NCBI GenBank assembly: GCA_022778545.1 | Contig: JALFDW010000025.1 | Coordinates: 62,001-126,000, forward strand | Direction: 5' to 3' | DNA: 64,000 nucleotides | Source of the DNA: a bacterium | GTDB taxonomy: Bacteria > Bacillota > Clostridia > Christensenellales > CAG-138 | Part shown: one piece after another, positions 46,061-54,836 of the stretch | Position numbering within the stretch: the first letter of the stretch is position 1 | Layout of the letters: every line of letters starts with the position of its first letter | Made by a program: the position numbers and the translations under genes | The notes under the pieces: model-generated | Database searches by the model: none | Told to the model about the DNA's origin: nothing | The model's input: only the letters and a program-made list of their open reading frames with translations

Positions 46061-47392
46061 TTGCCGAAGTATTCATTCAAGGGCGGCGTACACCCCATGC
46101 ACAGTCAGCATGAAGGAAAGATGCCTACCCGAAACATTCCCATTCGGGACTTCGTCTCCGATACGGTGTGCATCCCGATGAGCATGCACCTGGGCGCTCC
46201 TTCCAAGCCCTGTGTGCAGAAGGGCGACCTTGTTAAGCTGGGTCAGATGATCGGTGAGCCGGTCGGCGGCCTCGGGCTGCCCGTCCACGCAAGCGTTTCC
46301 GGCGAGGTAATCGCTGTGGAGGAACGCCAACACATCGGCGCGGCTCCCGTGATGTGCGTTGTGATCCGCAACGACTTTGCGGATGAATGGGTAGAGGGTA
46401 TCCATGGCTACGGCAACGTGGAATCCGTTGACCCCGCAGTGATCATCCCGGCTATCAAGGCGGCGGGCATCTGCGGCATGGGCGGCGCGTCCTTCCCCAC
46501 GCATGTGAAGTTGTCCATCCCCGAAGGAAAGAGCTGCGACACTATCATCCTCAACGGTGCGGAGTGCGAGACCTTCCTTACGGCGGACTTCCGGCTGATG
46601 CTGGAGCACTCCGGCAAGATCGTGGACGGCCTTCGTGCCGTGATGCGCGCGCTCAACGTGAAGCGCGGCGTGATCGCCATTGAAGACAATAAGCCCGAGG
46701 CGGTGGAAGCCATGCGCAAAGCGGCTTCCGGGCGCGAGGGCGTGGAGATTGCCGTGATGCGCACGAAGTATCCGCAGGGCGGTGAAAAACAGCTCATCAA
46801 GGCGGTTACGGGCCGCGAAGTGCCGAGCGGCAAGCTCCCGATCGAAGTGCACACCATCGTCATGAACGTCGGCACGGCTGCTGCCGTGGCGGATGCGGTG
46901 ACGGACGGCAGGCCGCTTATCGACCGCATTACAACCGTGACGGGCTGCGTGCTGCACCCGGCAAACCTGCGCCTGCGCATCGGCACCATCATTGCGGACG
47001 TGATCGGCGAGTGCGGCGGCTTCTCGGAGGAGCCCGGCAAGATCGTCTTTGGCGGCGGCATGACGGGCCTCTGCGTCCCCAATACGGACGTTCCGATGAC
47101 GAAGGCGAATAACGGCATCGTCGTATACAATGAAAAAGACGCCCGCAGCGTGGAGGAATCCCCCTGCATCCGCTGCGCGCGCTGCGTGGAGGCATGCCCC
47201 ATCGGCCTCGACCCCTACCGCATCAAGCATTATTGCGACAAGGGTGACCTTGCTTCCGCAAAGGAACACCATGTCATGGACTGCATCCTCTGCGGCTGCT
47301 GCTCCTATAACTGCCCGGCAAGGCGCTGGCTGACAGCGTCCTTCAAAAACACCAAGGACGCGATCGCGCTTGAAGCAAGGAGGAAGAAGTAA
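46061..47392 (+). CDS. rnfC: Rnf complex subunit C (ferredoxin/NADH side)
   Basis: The protein has the RnfC opening FKGGVHP, a Rossmann-like NADH and FMN domain (KAAGICGMGGASFPTHVKL, ILNGAECETFLTADFRLM, MRTKYPQGGEKQLIKAV), and two 4Fe-4S motifs (CIRCARCVEACP, CILCGCCSYNCP). It moves electrons between ferredoxin and NAD+. The start is uncertain: TTG at 46061 or GTG at 46052 keep FKGGVHP, with AAAGG upstream; the first ATG after that (46097) would remove it. First gene of rnfCDEAB. Confidence 0.93.
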   Translation: MPKYSFKGGVHPMHSQHEGKMPTRNIPIRDFVSDTVCIPMSMHLGAPSKPCVQKGDLVKLGQMIGEPVGGLGLPVHASVSGEVIAVEERQHIGAAPVMCVVIRNDFADEWVEGIHGYGNVESVDPAVIIPAIKAAGICGMGGASFPTHVKLSIPEGKSCDTIILNGAECETFLTADFRLMLEHSGKIVDGLRAVMRALNVKRGVIAIEDNKPEAVEAMRKAASGREGVEIAVMRTKYPQGGEKQLIKAVTGREVPSGKLPIEVHTIVMNVGTAAAVADAVTDGRPLIDRITTVTGCVLHPANLRLRIGTIIADVIGECGGFSEEPGKIVFGGGMTGLCVPNTDVPMTKANNGIVVYNEKDARSVEESPCIRCARCVEACPIGLDPYRIKHYCDKGDLASAKEHHVMDCILCGCCSYNCPARRWLTASFKNTKDAIALEARRKK

Positions 47393-47394
47393 CC

Positions 47395-48342
47395 ATGAAG
47401 CTTTACCTTTCCACGGCGCCGCACATTCGCAGCGGAGCCAACACGCAGGTGCTGATGCGCGACGTGCTCATCGCACTGCTCCCCACGACGGTGGCAGGCA
47501 TCTACTATTTCGGCCTTTCCGCCGCGATGGTGATCGCCATTTCCATTTTCTCGTGCGTTTTATTTGAGTATCTCTGGCAGCGCATCACGAAGCAGCCCGT
47601 CCGCATTTCCGATCTTTCGGCGGCGGTCACCGGCCTGATCCTCGGCCTGAACCTGCCCTCCACCGCGCCCTGGTGGATGCCGGTCATCGGCGCGCTGTTT
47701 GCGATCGTCATCACCAAGCAGCTTTTTGGCGGCATTGGCGATAACTTCCTGAACCCGGCGCTGCTTGCGCGCGCGGTGCTGCTTGCAAGCTGGCCTGCCC
47801 GCATGACGGGCGCGACTGCCTATGCGGTTCCCACCTGCTGGAGCGGTGCGGACGCGGTAACCTCCGCAACGCCGCTTGCAGGCTATGAAGCCAGCACGAT
47901 GGATCTCTTCCTCGGCAACATCCCCGGCAGCATCGGCGAAGTCTGCAAGGTGGCGATCCTCATCGGCCTCGTTTATCTGCTCGTGCGCAAAGTCATCTCC
48001 TGGCGCATCCCCGTTACGTTCCTTGCGGTGTTTGCGCTGCTGTCCGCGCTCGTTGGCCAGAACGCGCTCAACGAACTGCTCATGGGCGGCGTGCTCTTCG
48101 GCGCGGTGTTCATGGCAACGGATTACACCACAAGCCCCATGAACCCCCGCGGCCAGTTCATCTATGCGGCGCTTTGCGGCGTGCTCGTCTGCGTGATCCG
48201 CAACTTTGGTGCATATCCGGAGGGCGTGACCTACGCCATCCTCATCGGCAACATCGTAACGCCGCTGATCGACAAGTACGACAAGCCCAGGCTTTATGGC
48301 CGCCTGAAGAAGGAAAAGAAGGAGGTTACAGCCAATGCCTAA
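47395..48342 (+). CDS. rnfD: Rnf complex subunit D
   Basis: The 315-residue membrane protein has eight or more helices and the flavinylation-like motif DAVTSATPLAG (covalent FMN on Thr in the family). Other family parts are LNLPSTAPWWMPVIGALFAIVITKQLFGGIGDNFLNPALLARAVLL and DYTTSPMNPRGQ. It shares sequence with NqrB and is part of the ion-pumping core. Its end overlaps rnfE by 8 nt, leaving no room for rnfG. Confidence 0.95.
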   Translation: MKLYLSTAPHIRSGANTQVLMRDVLIALLPTTVAGIYYFGLSAAMVIAISIFSCVLFEYLWQRITKQPVRISDLSAAVTGLILGLNLPSTAPWWMPVIGALFAIVITKQLFGGIGDNFLNPALLARAVLLASWPARMTGATAYAVPTCWSGADAVTSATPLAGYEASTMDLFLGNIPGSIGEVCKVAILIGLVYLLVRKVISWRIPVTFLAVFALLSALVGQNALNELLMGGVLFGAVFMATDYTTSPMNPRGQFIYAALCGVLVCVIRNFGAYPEGVTYAILIGNIVTPLIDKYDKPRLYGRLKKEKKEVTANA

Positions 48343-48979
48343 AAAGGAAAAGAGCCTTTCGAGCGTGTTCATGAACGGCATCATCGCCGAAAACCCCACG
48401 CTCAGGCTGGTGCTCGGCACCTGCCCCACGCTTGCCACCACCACGAGCGCGATCAACGCCGTCGGCATGGGCGCAGCGGCAACGTTCGTGCTCGTCGGCT
48501 CGAACGTGGTTATCTCGCTTCTGCGTAACATCATTCCCGACAAGGTGCGCATCCCGGCGTTCATCGCCGTTATCTGCACGTTCGTGACGATGGTGCAGAT
48601 GTTCATGCAGGCGTTTGTGCCGTCTCTGTATGAAAGCCTCGGCATGTTCATTCCGCTCATCGTGGTGAACTGCATCATCCTTGCGCGCGCCGAAGCGTTC
48701 GCAAGCAAAAACGGCGTTGCGGCCTCCGCAGCGGACGGCCTCGGCATGGGCTGCGGCTTCACACTTGCCATCACGGTCATCGCGATCATCCGCGAGATCC
48801 TTGGCAACGGGACCGTGTTCGGCCTCAACGTGTTTGGTGCGGGCTATGAGCCCATGCTGCTCATGATCCTTGCGCCGGGCGGCTTCCTCGTGTTCGGCGG
48901 CGTGCTTGCTGTGACCAACCTCATTACGGCGCGCGCGGAAGCAAAGAAAAAGGATGAGAAAGGGGTCATCCACGCATGA
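48335..48979 (+). CDS. rnfE: Rnf complex subunit E
   Basis: The 214-residue protein has six helices and the RnfE/NqrD opening FMNGIIAENPTLRLVLGTCPTLATTTSAINAVGMG, with GLNVFGAGYEPMLLMILAPGGF near the end. Paired with RnfA it holds the intramembrane Fe-S centre in the membrane domain; Cys28 lies in the GTCPTLA segment. It overlaps rnfA by ATGA. Confidence 0.96.
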   Translation: MPKKEKSLSSVFMNGIIAENPTLRLVLGTCPTLATTTSAINAVGMGAAATFVLVGSNVVISLLRNIIPDKVRIPAFIAVICTFVTMVQMFMQAFVPSLYESLGMFIPLIVVNCIILARAEAFASKNGVAASAADGLGMGCGFTLAITVIAIIREILGNGTVFGLNVFGAGYEPMLLMILAPGGFLVFGGVLAVTNLITARAEAKKKDEKGVIHA

Positions 48980-49563
48980 ACGAGATCGGAAAAATCCTGC
49001 TGTTCATGGTGAGCTGCGTGCTTACCAACAACTACATCTTCTCCCGCTTCCTGGGATGCTGCCCGTTCCTCGGCGTTTCCAACAAGGTGGAGACGGCGGC
49101 CGGCATGGGCGTTGCGGTGACGTTCGTTATGGCGATCGCATCGCTGTTCACGAAGCTGCTTTACGATCTTGTGCTGGTGCCGCTCTCGCTTGAGTACCTC
49201 AACACCATCAGCTTCATCATCGTGATCGCAAGCCTTGTGCAGCTGGTCGAGATGTTCATTAAGAAGACGAGCCCGTCGCTTTACCGCGCGCTTGGCATCT
49301 ATCTGCCCCTCATCACCACGAACTGCGCGGTGCTGGGCGTGACCATCCTGAACATCAACAGCGGCTACAACCTGTTCTACTCCATCCTCAACGGCACGTT
49401 CGGTGCGCTGGGCTTCCTGCTTGCGATCGTGCTGATGGCCGGTGTGCGCGAGCGGCTGGAAACTTCGAAAGTGCCCCAGTGCCTGAAGGGCTTTTCCGGT
49501 TCGCTGATCATTGCGGGCCTGATGGCGGTTGCGTTCATGGGCTTCTCGGGGCTTGGAAAATAA
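48976..49563 (+). CDS. rnfA: Rnf complex subunit A
   Basis: The 195-residue protein has six helices and the RnfA/NqrE features VLTNNYIFSRFLGCCPFLGVSNKVETAAGMGVAVTFVMA and LPLITTNCAVLGV. It is paralogous to RnfE in inverted topology. Confidence 0.96.
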   Translation: MNEIGKILLFMVSCVLTNNYIFSRFLGCCPFLGVSNKVETAAGMGVAVTFVMAIASLFTKLLYDLVLVPLSLEYLNTISFIIVIASLVQLVEMFIKKTSPSLYRALGIYLPLITTNCAVLGVTILNINSGYNLFYSILNGTFGALGFLLAIVLMAGVRERLETSKVPQCLKGFSGSLIIAGLMAVAFMGFSGLGK

Positions 49564-49574
49564 GGAGGTAAGGC

Positions 49575-50384
49575 ATGAACTGGATTCCCGTTATACTGGC
49601 ATTTGCCGTGTTGGGTGCGATTGGCCTGATCTTTGGCCTTGTGCTCGAATTTGCGGATAAAAAACTCAAGGTGGAGACCGACCCGCGCGTTGCGCAGGTG
49701 CGTGAGCTCGTGGGCGGCGCAAACTGCGGTGCCTGCGGCTATGCCGGCTGCGATGCGTTTGCGGAAGCCGTCGTGGAGGGCAAGGCTAAACCGAACGGCT
49801 GCCCCGCTGCCAACGCGGAAGCTGTCGGCGCTGTGCTTGGCCTCAGTGTGGAGCAGGGCGAAAAGATGGTCGCCCGCGTGATTTGCCAGGGTCACAACGG
49901 CGTTGCGACGGAACGCTACGAATATGATGGCTACAAGAGCTGCGCGACTGCGGCAGGCGTAGCAGGCGGCCCGAAGGAATGCCGCTTTGCCTGCATCGGC
50001 CTTGGTGACTGCGCCCGCGTCTGCGCGTTCGGCGCGATCCGCATGGAAAACGGCATTGCGAAGATCGATGAGAACAAGTGCGTGGCCTGCGGCAACTGCG
50101 TGGAGAAATGCCCGCGCAGCGCGATCCGCATCACCCCTGCGGACACGAAGGTCATCGTGCTTTGCCGCAACAGCGATTCCGGCCGCGTGGCGCGCGCTGC
50201 CTGCATGAAGGCGTGCATCGCCTGCCAGCGCTGCGTGAAGACCTGCAAATACGGCGCGATCGCGGTGGAAAACGGCTTTGCGAAGATCGACCCCGAAAAG
50301 TGCACACGCTGCGGCGAGTGCGCAAAGGTCTGCCCGTGCAACTGCATCATGGATTATTCCGTGGTGACGCCGGATGCAGAATAA
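49575..50384 (+). CDS. rnfB: Rnf complex subunit B (ferredoxin-like)
   Basis: The 269-residue protein has an N-terminal membrane helix (1-24), the 4Fe-4S motif GANCGACGYAGCDAFAEAV...GCPAA, and four-cysteine clusters in the C-terminal part (CIGLGDCARVCAFGAI, CVACGNCVEKCP, CIACQRCVKTCKYGAI, CTRCGECAKVCPCNCI). It is the probable ferredoxin entry point. It begins 11 nt after rnfA with GGAGG. Confidence 0.96.
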   Translation: MNWIPVILAFAVLGAIGLIFGLVLEFADKKLKVETDPRVAQVRELVGGANCGACGYAGCDAFAEAVVEGKAKPNGCPAANAEAVGAVLGLSVEQGEKMVARVICQGHNGVATERYEYDGYKSCATAAGVAGGPKECRFACIGLGDCARVCAFGAIRMENGIAKIDENKCVACGNCVEKCPRSAIRITPADTKVIVLCRNSDSGRVARAACMKACIACQRCVKTCKYGAIAVENGFAKIDPEKCTRCGECAKVCPCNCIMDYSVVTPDAE

Positions 50385-50400
50385 AACAGCGTAAAACAAA

Positions 50401-50431
50401 CTGCAGGGCGGCTCATGCGAGCCGCCCTGCT
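50401..50431. terminator. Terminator of the rnf operon
   Basis: An 11-bp stem (GCAGGGCGGCT, CATGCG loop, AGCCGCCCTGC) lies between the convergent genes ending at 50384 and 50450. Confidence 0.85.
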
Positions 50432-50449
50432 TGAATTGAAGGCTGTCTG

Positions 50450-51136
50450 TTATGCCGCTGTTGCGGTTTTCCTGAAGGTCTTATCCGTCCAGGCGCGCAT
50501 CTTCTTATTGTAAATCAGGAAGTAGATGGGGACGCAGGCGGCAAGGCCGGCGTAAATATCCAGCACGGAATGCTGCTTGACAAAGACCGTTGCAAGCGTG
50601 ATTAAGATGGCAAGCAGAATGGAGCCAACCTTGAGCCAGACGAAACGGCGCCCCTTTAACGGCTTTGCATCAAACAGCGCAAACACGACGAGCGCCGAGC
50701 CGATCACATGGATACTTGGTAAAACATTTGTGTTGGTGTCTGCCGCATAAATCAGCGCCATCATACGCGTGAAAATGTTATCCCGCTCAAAAGTGGCGGG
50801 GCGCAGGTTCTGCCCGTTGGGGAACAGCGCAAAGAAGATGATGCTGGCCGTGAAGCCGAACGCGATGGCAAGCATATAGCGGCTGAACGCCGGCGCATCC
50901 CGGAAAAGCAGATAGAGCCCGGTCACGACCATGAACGGATACCAGAGATAATAGGGGATGACGAAGTATTCCACAAAGGGAATGAGGTCATCGAGCGGAG
51001 TATAGGAGACCCAGTAGTTCGAATCCGCAGGCACATAGCTCTCCACCCAGAAAAAGCCGATCAGATAGACCGGCAGATACAGCGCAAGCCATGCGTGCTT
51101 ATTTTCCTTGAGCCAGTTCCAAAATCGTTTCATCAT
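50450..51136 (-). CDS. PAP2-superfamily membrane phosphatase / phosphotransferase
   Basis: The 228-residue protein has about six helices and the C-terminal PAP2 motifs LPSIHVIGSALVVF and VKQHSVLDIYAG with the catalytic His residues. The PAP2_3/AUR1 branch includes inositol phosphorylceramide synthases; lipid phosphatases are the alternative. It is translationally coupled (ATGATG) to a lipid kinase gene upstream, so a lipid-phosphate substrate is likely. Confidence 0.87.
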   Translation of the reverse strand: MMKRFWNWLKENKHAWLALYLPVYLIGFFWVESYVPADSNYWVSYTPLDDLIPFVEYFVIPYYLWYPFMVVTGLYLLFRDAPAFSRYMLAIAFGFTASIIFFALFPNGQNLRPATFERDNIFTRMMALIYAADTNTNVLPSIHVIGSALVVFALFDAKPLKGRRFVWLKVGSILLAILITLATVFVKQHSVLDIYAGLAACVPIYFLIYNKKMRAWTDKTFRKTATAA

Positions 51137-52029
51137 ACGTCGTTTACAACCAACCTTAATGCGTTATGCATGTTTTCTATAATGATATCTGTTTCGCCCG
51201 GCGCGTATTCACCATCCAGCGTCCAGGGGACGGCTGCGGGGGAATGGATGACAGCCCGGGCGGCTGTGCATGAGTGGATGAGCTTGTCATCGTACTGCTG
51301 CGTCTGCAGGGAATAAAGGATGCGGCTCAGGTCCATCGGCGCAGTCGGCATCTTGATGAGCGTGACCTCGAAGAGGCCGTCGTCGATGATGACGCGCGCG
51401 GGGTCCATTGTCAAAAAGCCTGCGATGGAGGTGGAGTTGCTGATCGCACCGAAGATATAATCATCCTCGAATACATCGCCGCGATCCGTCTCAAGCCGGA
51501 GATGGATGGGGCGGATGTTCGCGAGGTCCTTTACGCCTTCGAAGATATATGCCATGTGCCCGAGCATGTTTTTGATCTCCTGCGGCGTGCTGTAAGCGGT
51601 TTCCGTGAATGCGCCGAAGGAGGCCACATAGGAGAAGCACCGCCCATTGAAGCTCCCAAGGTCAATGGTGCGCGGGCTGCCTTCCATGATGTCGCGGGCA
51701 GCCTGCATGATGCTGGAGGAGATCTTGAGGCTCGTGGCGAAATCGTTCGTGCTGCCGGCTGGGATGTAGCCGAGCGGGCAGCTTGCGCCGGACTTCAGCA
51801 GACCTTCGATCACCTCGTTGAGCGTTCCGTCGCCGCCGACGGATATGATAAGATCAGCCTCGTTCGCATGGGCACGGGTGAACTCCGTGCCGTCTCCGCG
51901 CTTCCCCGTCATGTAAGCGGTGGTCACATAGCCATAATCGGAAAACAGGCGGAGCAGGTCGGGCAGGTGGCGGTTCGCCTTCTTGACCCCTGCACATGGG
52001 TTCATGACAAGTAAAAGCCTTTTTTCCAA
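51133..52029 (-). CDS. Diacylglycerol kinase family lipid kinase
   Basis: The 298-residue protein has the DAGK catalytic domain: LLVMNPCAGVKKANRHLPDLL, ISVGGDGTLNEVIEGLL (ATP-binding GGDGT), and YIPAGSTNDFATSL, with the C-terminal beta domain ending VPWTLDGEYAP. The family phosphorylates diacylglycerol, sphingosine or ceramide. It starts with TTG at 52029, with GGAGG 10 nt upstream. Overlap with the PAP2 gene suggests the two act on the same lipid. Confidence 0.93.
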   Translation of the reverse strand: MEKRLLLVMNPCAGVKKANRHLPDLLRLFSDYGYVTTAYMTGKRGDGTEFTRAHANEADLIISVGGDGTLNEVIEGLLKSGASCPLGYIPAGSTNDFATSLKISSSIMQAARDIMEGSPRTIDLGSFNGRCFSYVASFGAFTETAYSTPQEIKNMLGHMAYIFEGVKDLANIRPIHLRLETDRGDVFEDDYIFGAISNSTSIAGFLTMDPARVIIDDGLFEVTLIKMPTAPMDLSRILYSLQTQQYDDKLIHSCTAARAVIHSPAAVPWTLDGEYAPGETDIIIENMHNALRLVVNDV

Positions 52030-52074
52030 AAGGAATTACACCTCCGTAGAGTGATGATGCATCGCTGCCGAAAC

Positions 52075-52113
52075 AAAATCCGAATCTCCTTGCACAGAAG
52101 ATCCGGATTTTAT
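52075..52113. terminator. Imperfect bidirectional terminator
   Basis: AAAATCCG...CGGATTTT with inner ATCT/AGAT pairing, between the SDR gene and the lipid kinase. It suggests the two gene pairs are separate transcripts on the same strand. Confidence 0.6.
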
Positions 52114-52146
52114 TGTATCGCAAGAAACAGTATGCGTCAACACGTG

Positions 52147-52938
52147 CTATTTTGCATAGAGCAGGCATACCAGACGGTTGATGAAGCGGTAAGGCAGAAG
52201 CTTCCGCAGCATTACGAAGAACTGATATTGCAGTCCAGCCGTGTACTGCGGCTTGAGCGACCGCTTTTGCGAGAGGCGATAGAGCGCCCGCGCAATGAAG
52301 GCGGGCTCCATGCCGTTCTCCTCGTCATGCTCCATCGTGGCGACGGAGCGGGGAAGTGCCGGGTAAGCATCCACGCCGGCAAAGCTCTTTTCCCGTGCGG
52401 CAGTGAAGCCGGTTTTGATGTCTCCCGGCATGAGGGCGGCTACGCGGATGCCATACGGGCGTACTTCGTTGGCGAGGGCTGCGCAGAGCGCATTGATGGA
52501 AGCCTTTGCCGCGGAATAGAAGCTTTGGAACGGGATCGGGAGCACGGCCGCGACAGAGCTTACGCAGAGGATGCAGCCGCCTTTCTGCGCGCGCATCTGG
52601 GGAAGCACGGCCTGTATGCAGTGAAACGCGCCGAAGAAGTTCACATCAAACTGCCGCTTGGCGTCCGGAGGCTCGGTGAACTCCACCGCGCCGGAAATGC
52701 CGAAGCCGGCGTTGCATATGAGCACATCGATCCGCCCTTCGCGTTCTGTGATTGTGGCGATCGCTTGCCGGACGCTCTCCGGGTCGGTCACGTCCGTGGG
52801 GATATGAATCACCGCGCCGCTTTCATAAGGCTTGCGGGAAAGGCCGTAAACGGTATACCCTTTTTCGGAAAACAGCGTTGCCGTGGCAAGGCCGATGCCG
52901 CCGGAAGCACCTGTGACGATGGCGACTTTATTCTGCAT
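52147..52938 (-). CDS. Short-chain dehydrogenase/reductase
   Basis: The 263-residue SDR has TGASGGIG (9-16), NAGFG, the catalytic Ser (VSSVAAV) and YSAAK, and a C-terminal extension of about 45 residues ending in a hydrophobic or basic segment (MLRKLLPYRFINRLVCLLYAK), which could contact membrane. Its ATG lies inside the end of the alpha-oxoamine synthase gene (10-nt overlap), so they are coupled. A 3-ketosphinganine reductase role is an inference from the pair. Confidence 0.9.
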   Translation of the reverse strand: MQNKVAIVTGASGGIGLATATLFSEKGYTVYGLSRKPYESGAVIHIPTDVTDPESVRQAIATITEREGRIDVLICNAGFGISGAVEFTEPPDAKRQFDVNFFGAFHCIQAVLPQMRAQKGGCILCVSSVAAVLPIPFQSFYSAAKASINALCAALANEVRPYGIRVAALMPGDIKTGFTAAREKSFAGVDAYPALPRSVATMEHDEENGMEPAFIARALYRLSQKRSLKPQYTAGLQYQFFVMLRKLLPYRFINRLVCLLYAK

Positions 52939-54103
52939 CCTGCTTCAACACCCTTTCGAAGATATCAAGTGCCTCATCAAGAAGTGGCTCGGTCAGCGTG
53001 GCCATGTAGCTTGTGCGCAGCAGGCACTCCGTGGCGGGCGTGGCGGGCGGCAGCACGGGATTTACATAAACGCCTTCATCATAAAGCCGCTTGGAAGTCT
53101 TAAGCGTATTGACCGTATCATAAGTATAGATTGGGATGATCGGCGTTGTGCTTTCGCGGATGGCGATGCCGCGCGCGCGCAGCCCGTTGCGCATGTAGGC
53201 AGAAAGCGAGGCAAGGCGCGCCGGGAGCTCCGGCGTTTCCTCAAGGATGCGCAGGGCTTCGAGCGCCGTTGCGCAGTTTGCGGGTGGGATGGAAGCACAG
53301 AAGATGAACGGACGCGAAGCATGGCGCACATAATCCACGATCCGCGCATCGGCCGCCATATAGCCGCCGAGGCTTGCAAGGGATTTGCTGAACGTGCCCA
53401 TGATGATGTCCACTTCATCCGTCAGGCCGAAATACTCCGCTGTGCCGCGGCCATGCGCGCCGAGTACGCCGAGGCCGTGCGCGTCATCCACCATGACGCG
53501 GGCACCGTACTGCTTCGCAAGCCGCACGATCTCCGGCAGGTTGCAGATGTCGCCGCCCATGCTGAACACGCCGTCGGTTACGATCAGTTTGCCTGCGGTA
53601 TCGGGGATCTTCTGCAGCTTCCGTTCAAGGTCCTCCATGTCGTTGTGGCGGTAGCGCAGCATGGTGGCGTAGCTGAGCTTGCAGCCGTCATAAATGCTCG
53701 CGTGGTTTTCCCGGTCGCAGATGATGTAATCATCCTTGCCGGCAATGGCGCTGATGATGCCGAGGTTGCTCTGGAAGCCCGTGGAAAACGTCATTACGGC
53801 TTCCTTGCCGAGGAAGCGCGCAAGCTCTTCTTCCAACTCTACATGCAGTTCCAGAGTGCCATTGAGAAAGCGGGAGCCGGAGCAGCCGGAGCCATACCGC
53901 TCCAAGGCTTTGAGCCCCGCCTCGATCACGCGCGGGTGCGTGGTCAGGCCGAGATAGTTGTTGGAGCCAAGCATGATGCGGCGCTTGCCTTCCATGATGA
54001 CTTCAACATCCTGCCGGGATTCAAGCTTGTGAAAGTAAGGGTAGATGTTTGCGGCGCGGATCTCGTCCACGTAGGGGTTGGTGCATTTTGCAAATAAGTC
54101 CAT
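52928..54103 (-). CDS. Alpha-oxoamine synthase, serine palmitoyltransferase-like
   Basis: The 391-residue PLP enzyme has the alpha-oxoamine synthase core: H134 (ENHASIYDG), D206/H209 (MVDDAHGLG), and PLP Lys K240 (GTFSKSLASLGGY). It keeps SPT-like features: LGSNNYLGLT, YGSGCSGSRFLNGT, HASRPFIFCASIPP, and GVYVNPVLPPATPA followed by LLRTS. SPT condenses serine with palmitoyl-CoA to 3-ketosphinganine. Alternatives are KBL or BioF, but the neighbouring SDR, lipid kinase and PAP2 genes favour SPT. The start at 54103 has GGAGG; an ATG at 54145 does not. Confidence 0.82.
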   Translation of the reverse strand: MDLFAKCTNPYVDEIRAANIYPYFHKLESRQDVEVIMEGKRRIMLGSNNYLGLTTHPRVIEAGLKALERYGSGCSGSRFLNGTLELHVELEEELARFLGKEAVMTFSTGFQSNLGIISAIAGKDDYIICDRENHASIYDGCKLSYATMLRYRHNDMEDLERKLQKIPDTAGKLIVTDGVFSMGGDICNLPEIVRLAKQYGARVMVDDAHGLGVLGAHGRGTAEYFGLTDEVDIIMGTFSKSLASLGGYMAADARIVDYVRHASRPFIFCASIPPANCATALEALRILEETPELPARLASLSAYMRNGLRARGIAIRESTTPIIPIYTYDTVNTLKTSKRLYDEGVYVNPVLPPATPATECLLRTSYMATLTEPLLDEALDIFERVLKQDAE

Positions 54104-54371
54104 ATAAGTCCGTTCCTCCAAATTGGAATTAATTATGTGCCGCAAATGCGGCGAAGAAGAATAAAACAGCGTTCGGCAAAATGCCGAACATACATAATAC
54201 GAACAAATTTTATATCATTTTGGGGAGAATCACAAGCAAAAATGCGGTGGAGGGTCGAATCTTAAGAAAATCGCACGCAAAAGGCGGAAGCCGGCGCAGG
54301 AGACACTTGCTTCCTGGAGCGGGATTGTGATATAGTATCACGCAAATACGGTTTGTGGGAGGGCAGCTTTT
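54104..54371. promoter_or_regulatory. Divergent intergenic region before a small gene
   Basis: This holds two short hairpins (GCCGC-aaat-GCGGC near 54139-54152; GTTCGGCA-aaa-TGCCGAAC at 54171-54189), an AT-rich tract (54190-54235), and a plus-strand promoter TTGCTT (54307-54312), 18 nt, TATAGT (54331-54336). No gene was seen. Confidence 0.45.
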
Positions 54372-54626
54372 GTGCAGCGATTGACCTGCAGGATGGAGGA
54401 TGGAAGCTATTCGCTTTCCGGGGAAATGCAGGCGGCGATTGAGCGCCTCGGCACATTTGAAACGCTGTATGAAACGCTTGCGGCAGAGCAGGAAGTCATT
54501 GGCGCGGAGCTTGCCGCGCTGCGCCTTGCCGGAAAGGAAAAGACCTGCCGGGCCCGTGAACTGATGGGCAAGCGCCTCATGAACAGCAACCTCCTTGCGC
54601 TGTTCCGGCTGCACGGAATCTCATAA
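54372..54626 (+). CDS. Small helical protein of unknown function
   Basis: The 84-residue protein starts with GTG at 54372 after a GGGAGGG site. It is mostly helical (ERLGTFETLYETLAAEQEVIGAELAALRLAGKEKTCRARELMGKRLM) with coiled-coil character and no membrane segment. It has the GC-rich codon use of the core genome, with its own promoter. No family was recognised. Confidence 0.65.
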   Translation: MQRLTCRMEDGSYSLSGEMQAAIERLGTFETLYETLAAEQEVIGAELAALRLAGKEKTCRARELMGKRLMNSNLLALFRLHGIS

Positions 54627-54836
54627 AGCCGTAAATCATGGTGGTAAAATTCGGAAGCAAGACGGTATGGAGAAACAGGTTCGGATCTTATTTGTCTGTC
54701 ACGGCATGGTATTAACCTGAGCCCGAAAACCCTTGATATATCAAGCTTTTTTCGGTTTTGACCACCTGATTTTACGACACGTTTACGACACAAAAGCCGG
54801 GCTATGATGGAATTTGTCGTAAAAGGAGCAAAAAAC
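54627..54836. other. Candidate left edge of the accessory island
   Basis: Base composition changes here. It contains a nested hairpin with CTTGATATATCAAG (54732-54745) flanked by CCGAAAA / TTTTCGG, followed by two direct copies of TTTACGACAC (54771-54780, 54782-54791) and one inverted partial copy GTCGTAAA (54819-54826). These resemble recombinase arm or core sites, but no integrase gene is in the window, so attachment-site identity is unproven. Confidence 0.45.

Noticed and set aside
46073-47272. 399-codon frame antisense to rnfC
   Set aside because: His- and Ala-rich mirror of rnfC, no motifs.
48335-48350. A hidden rnfG between rnfD and rnfE
   Set aside because: The two genes overlap by 8 nt, and no frame has an FMN-binding domain.
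47560-48828. 422-codon minus-strand frame across rnfD and rnfE
   Set aside because: Spans two well-supported overlapping genes on the other strand.
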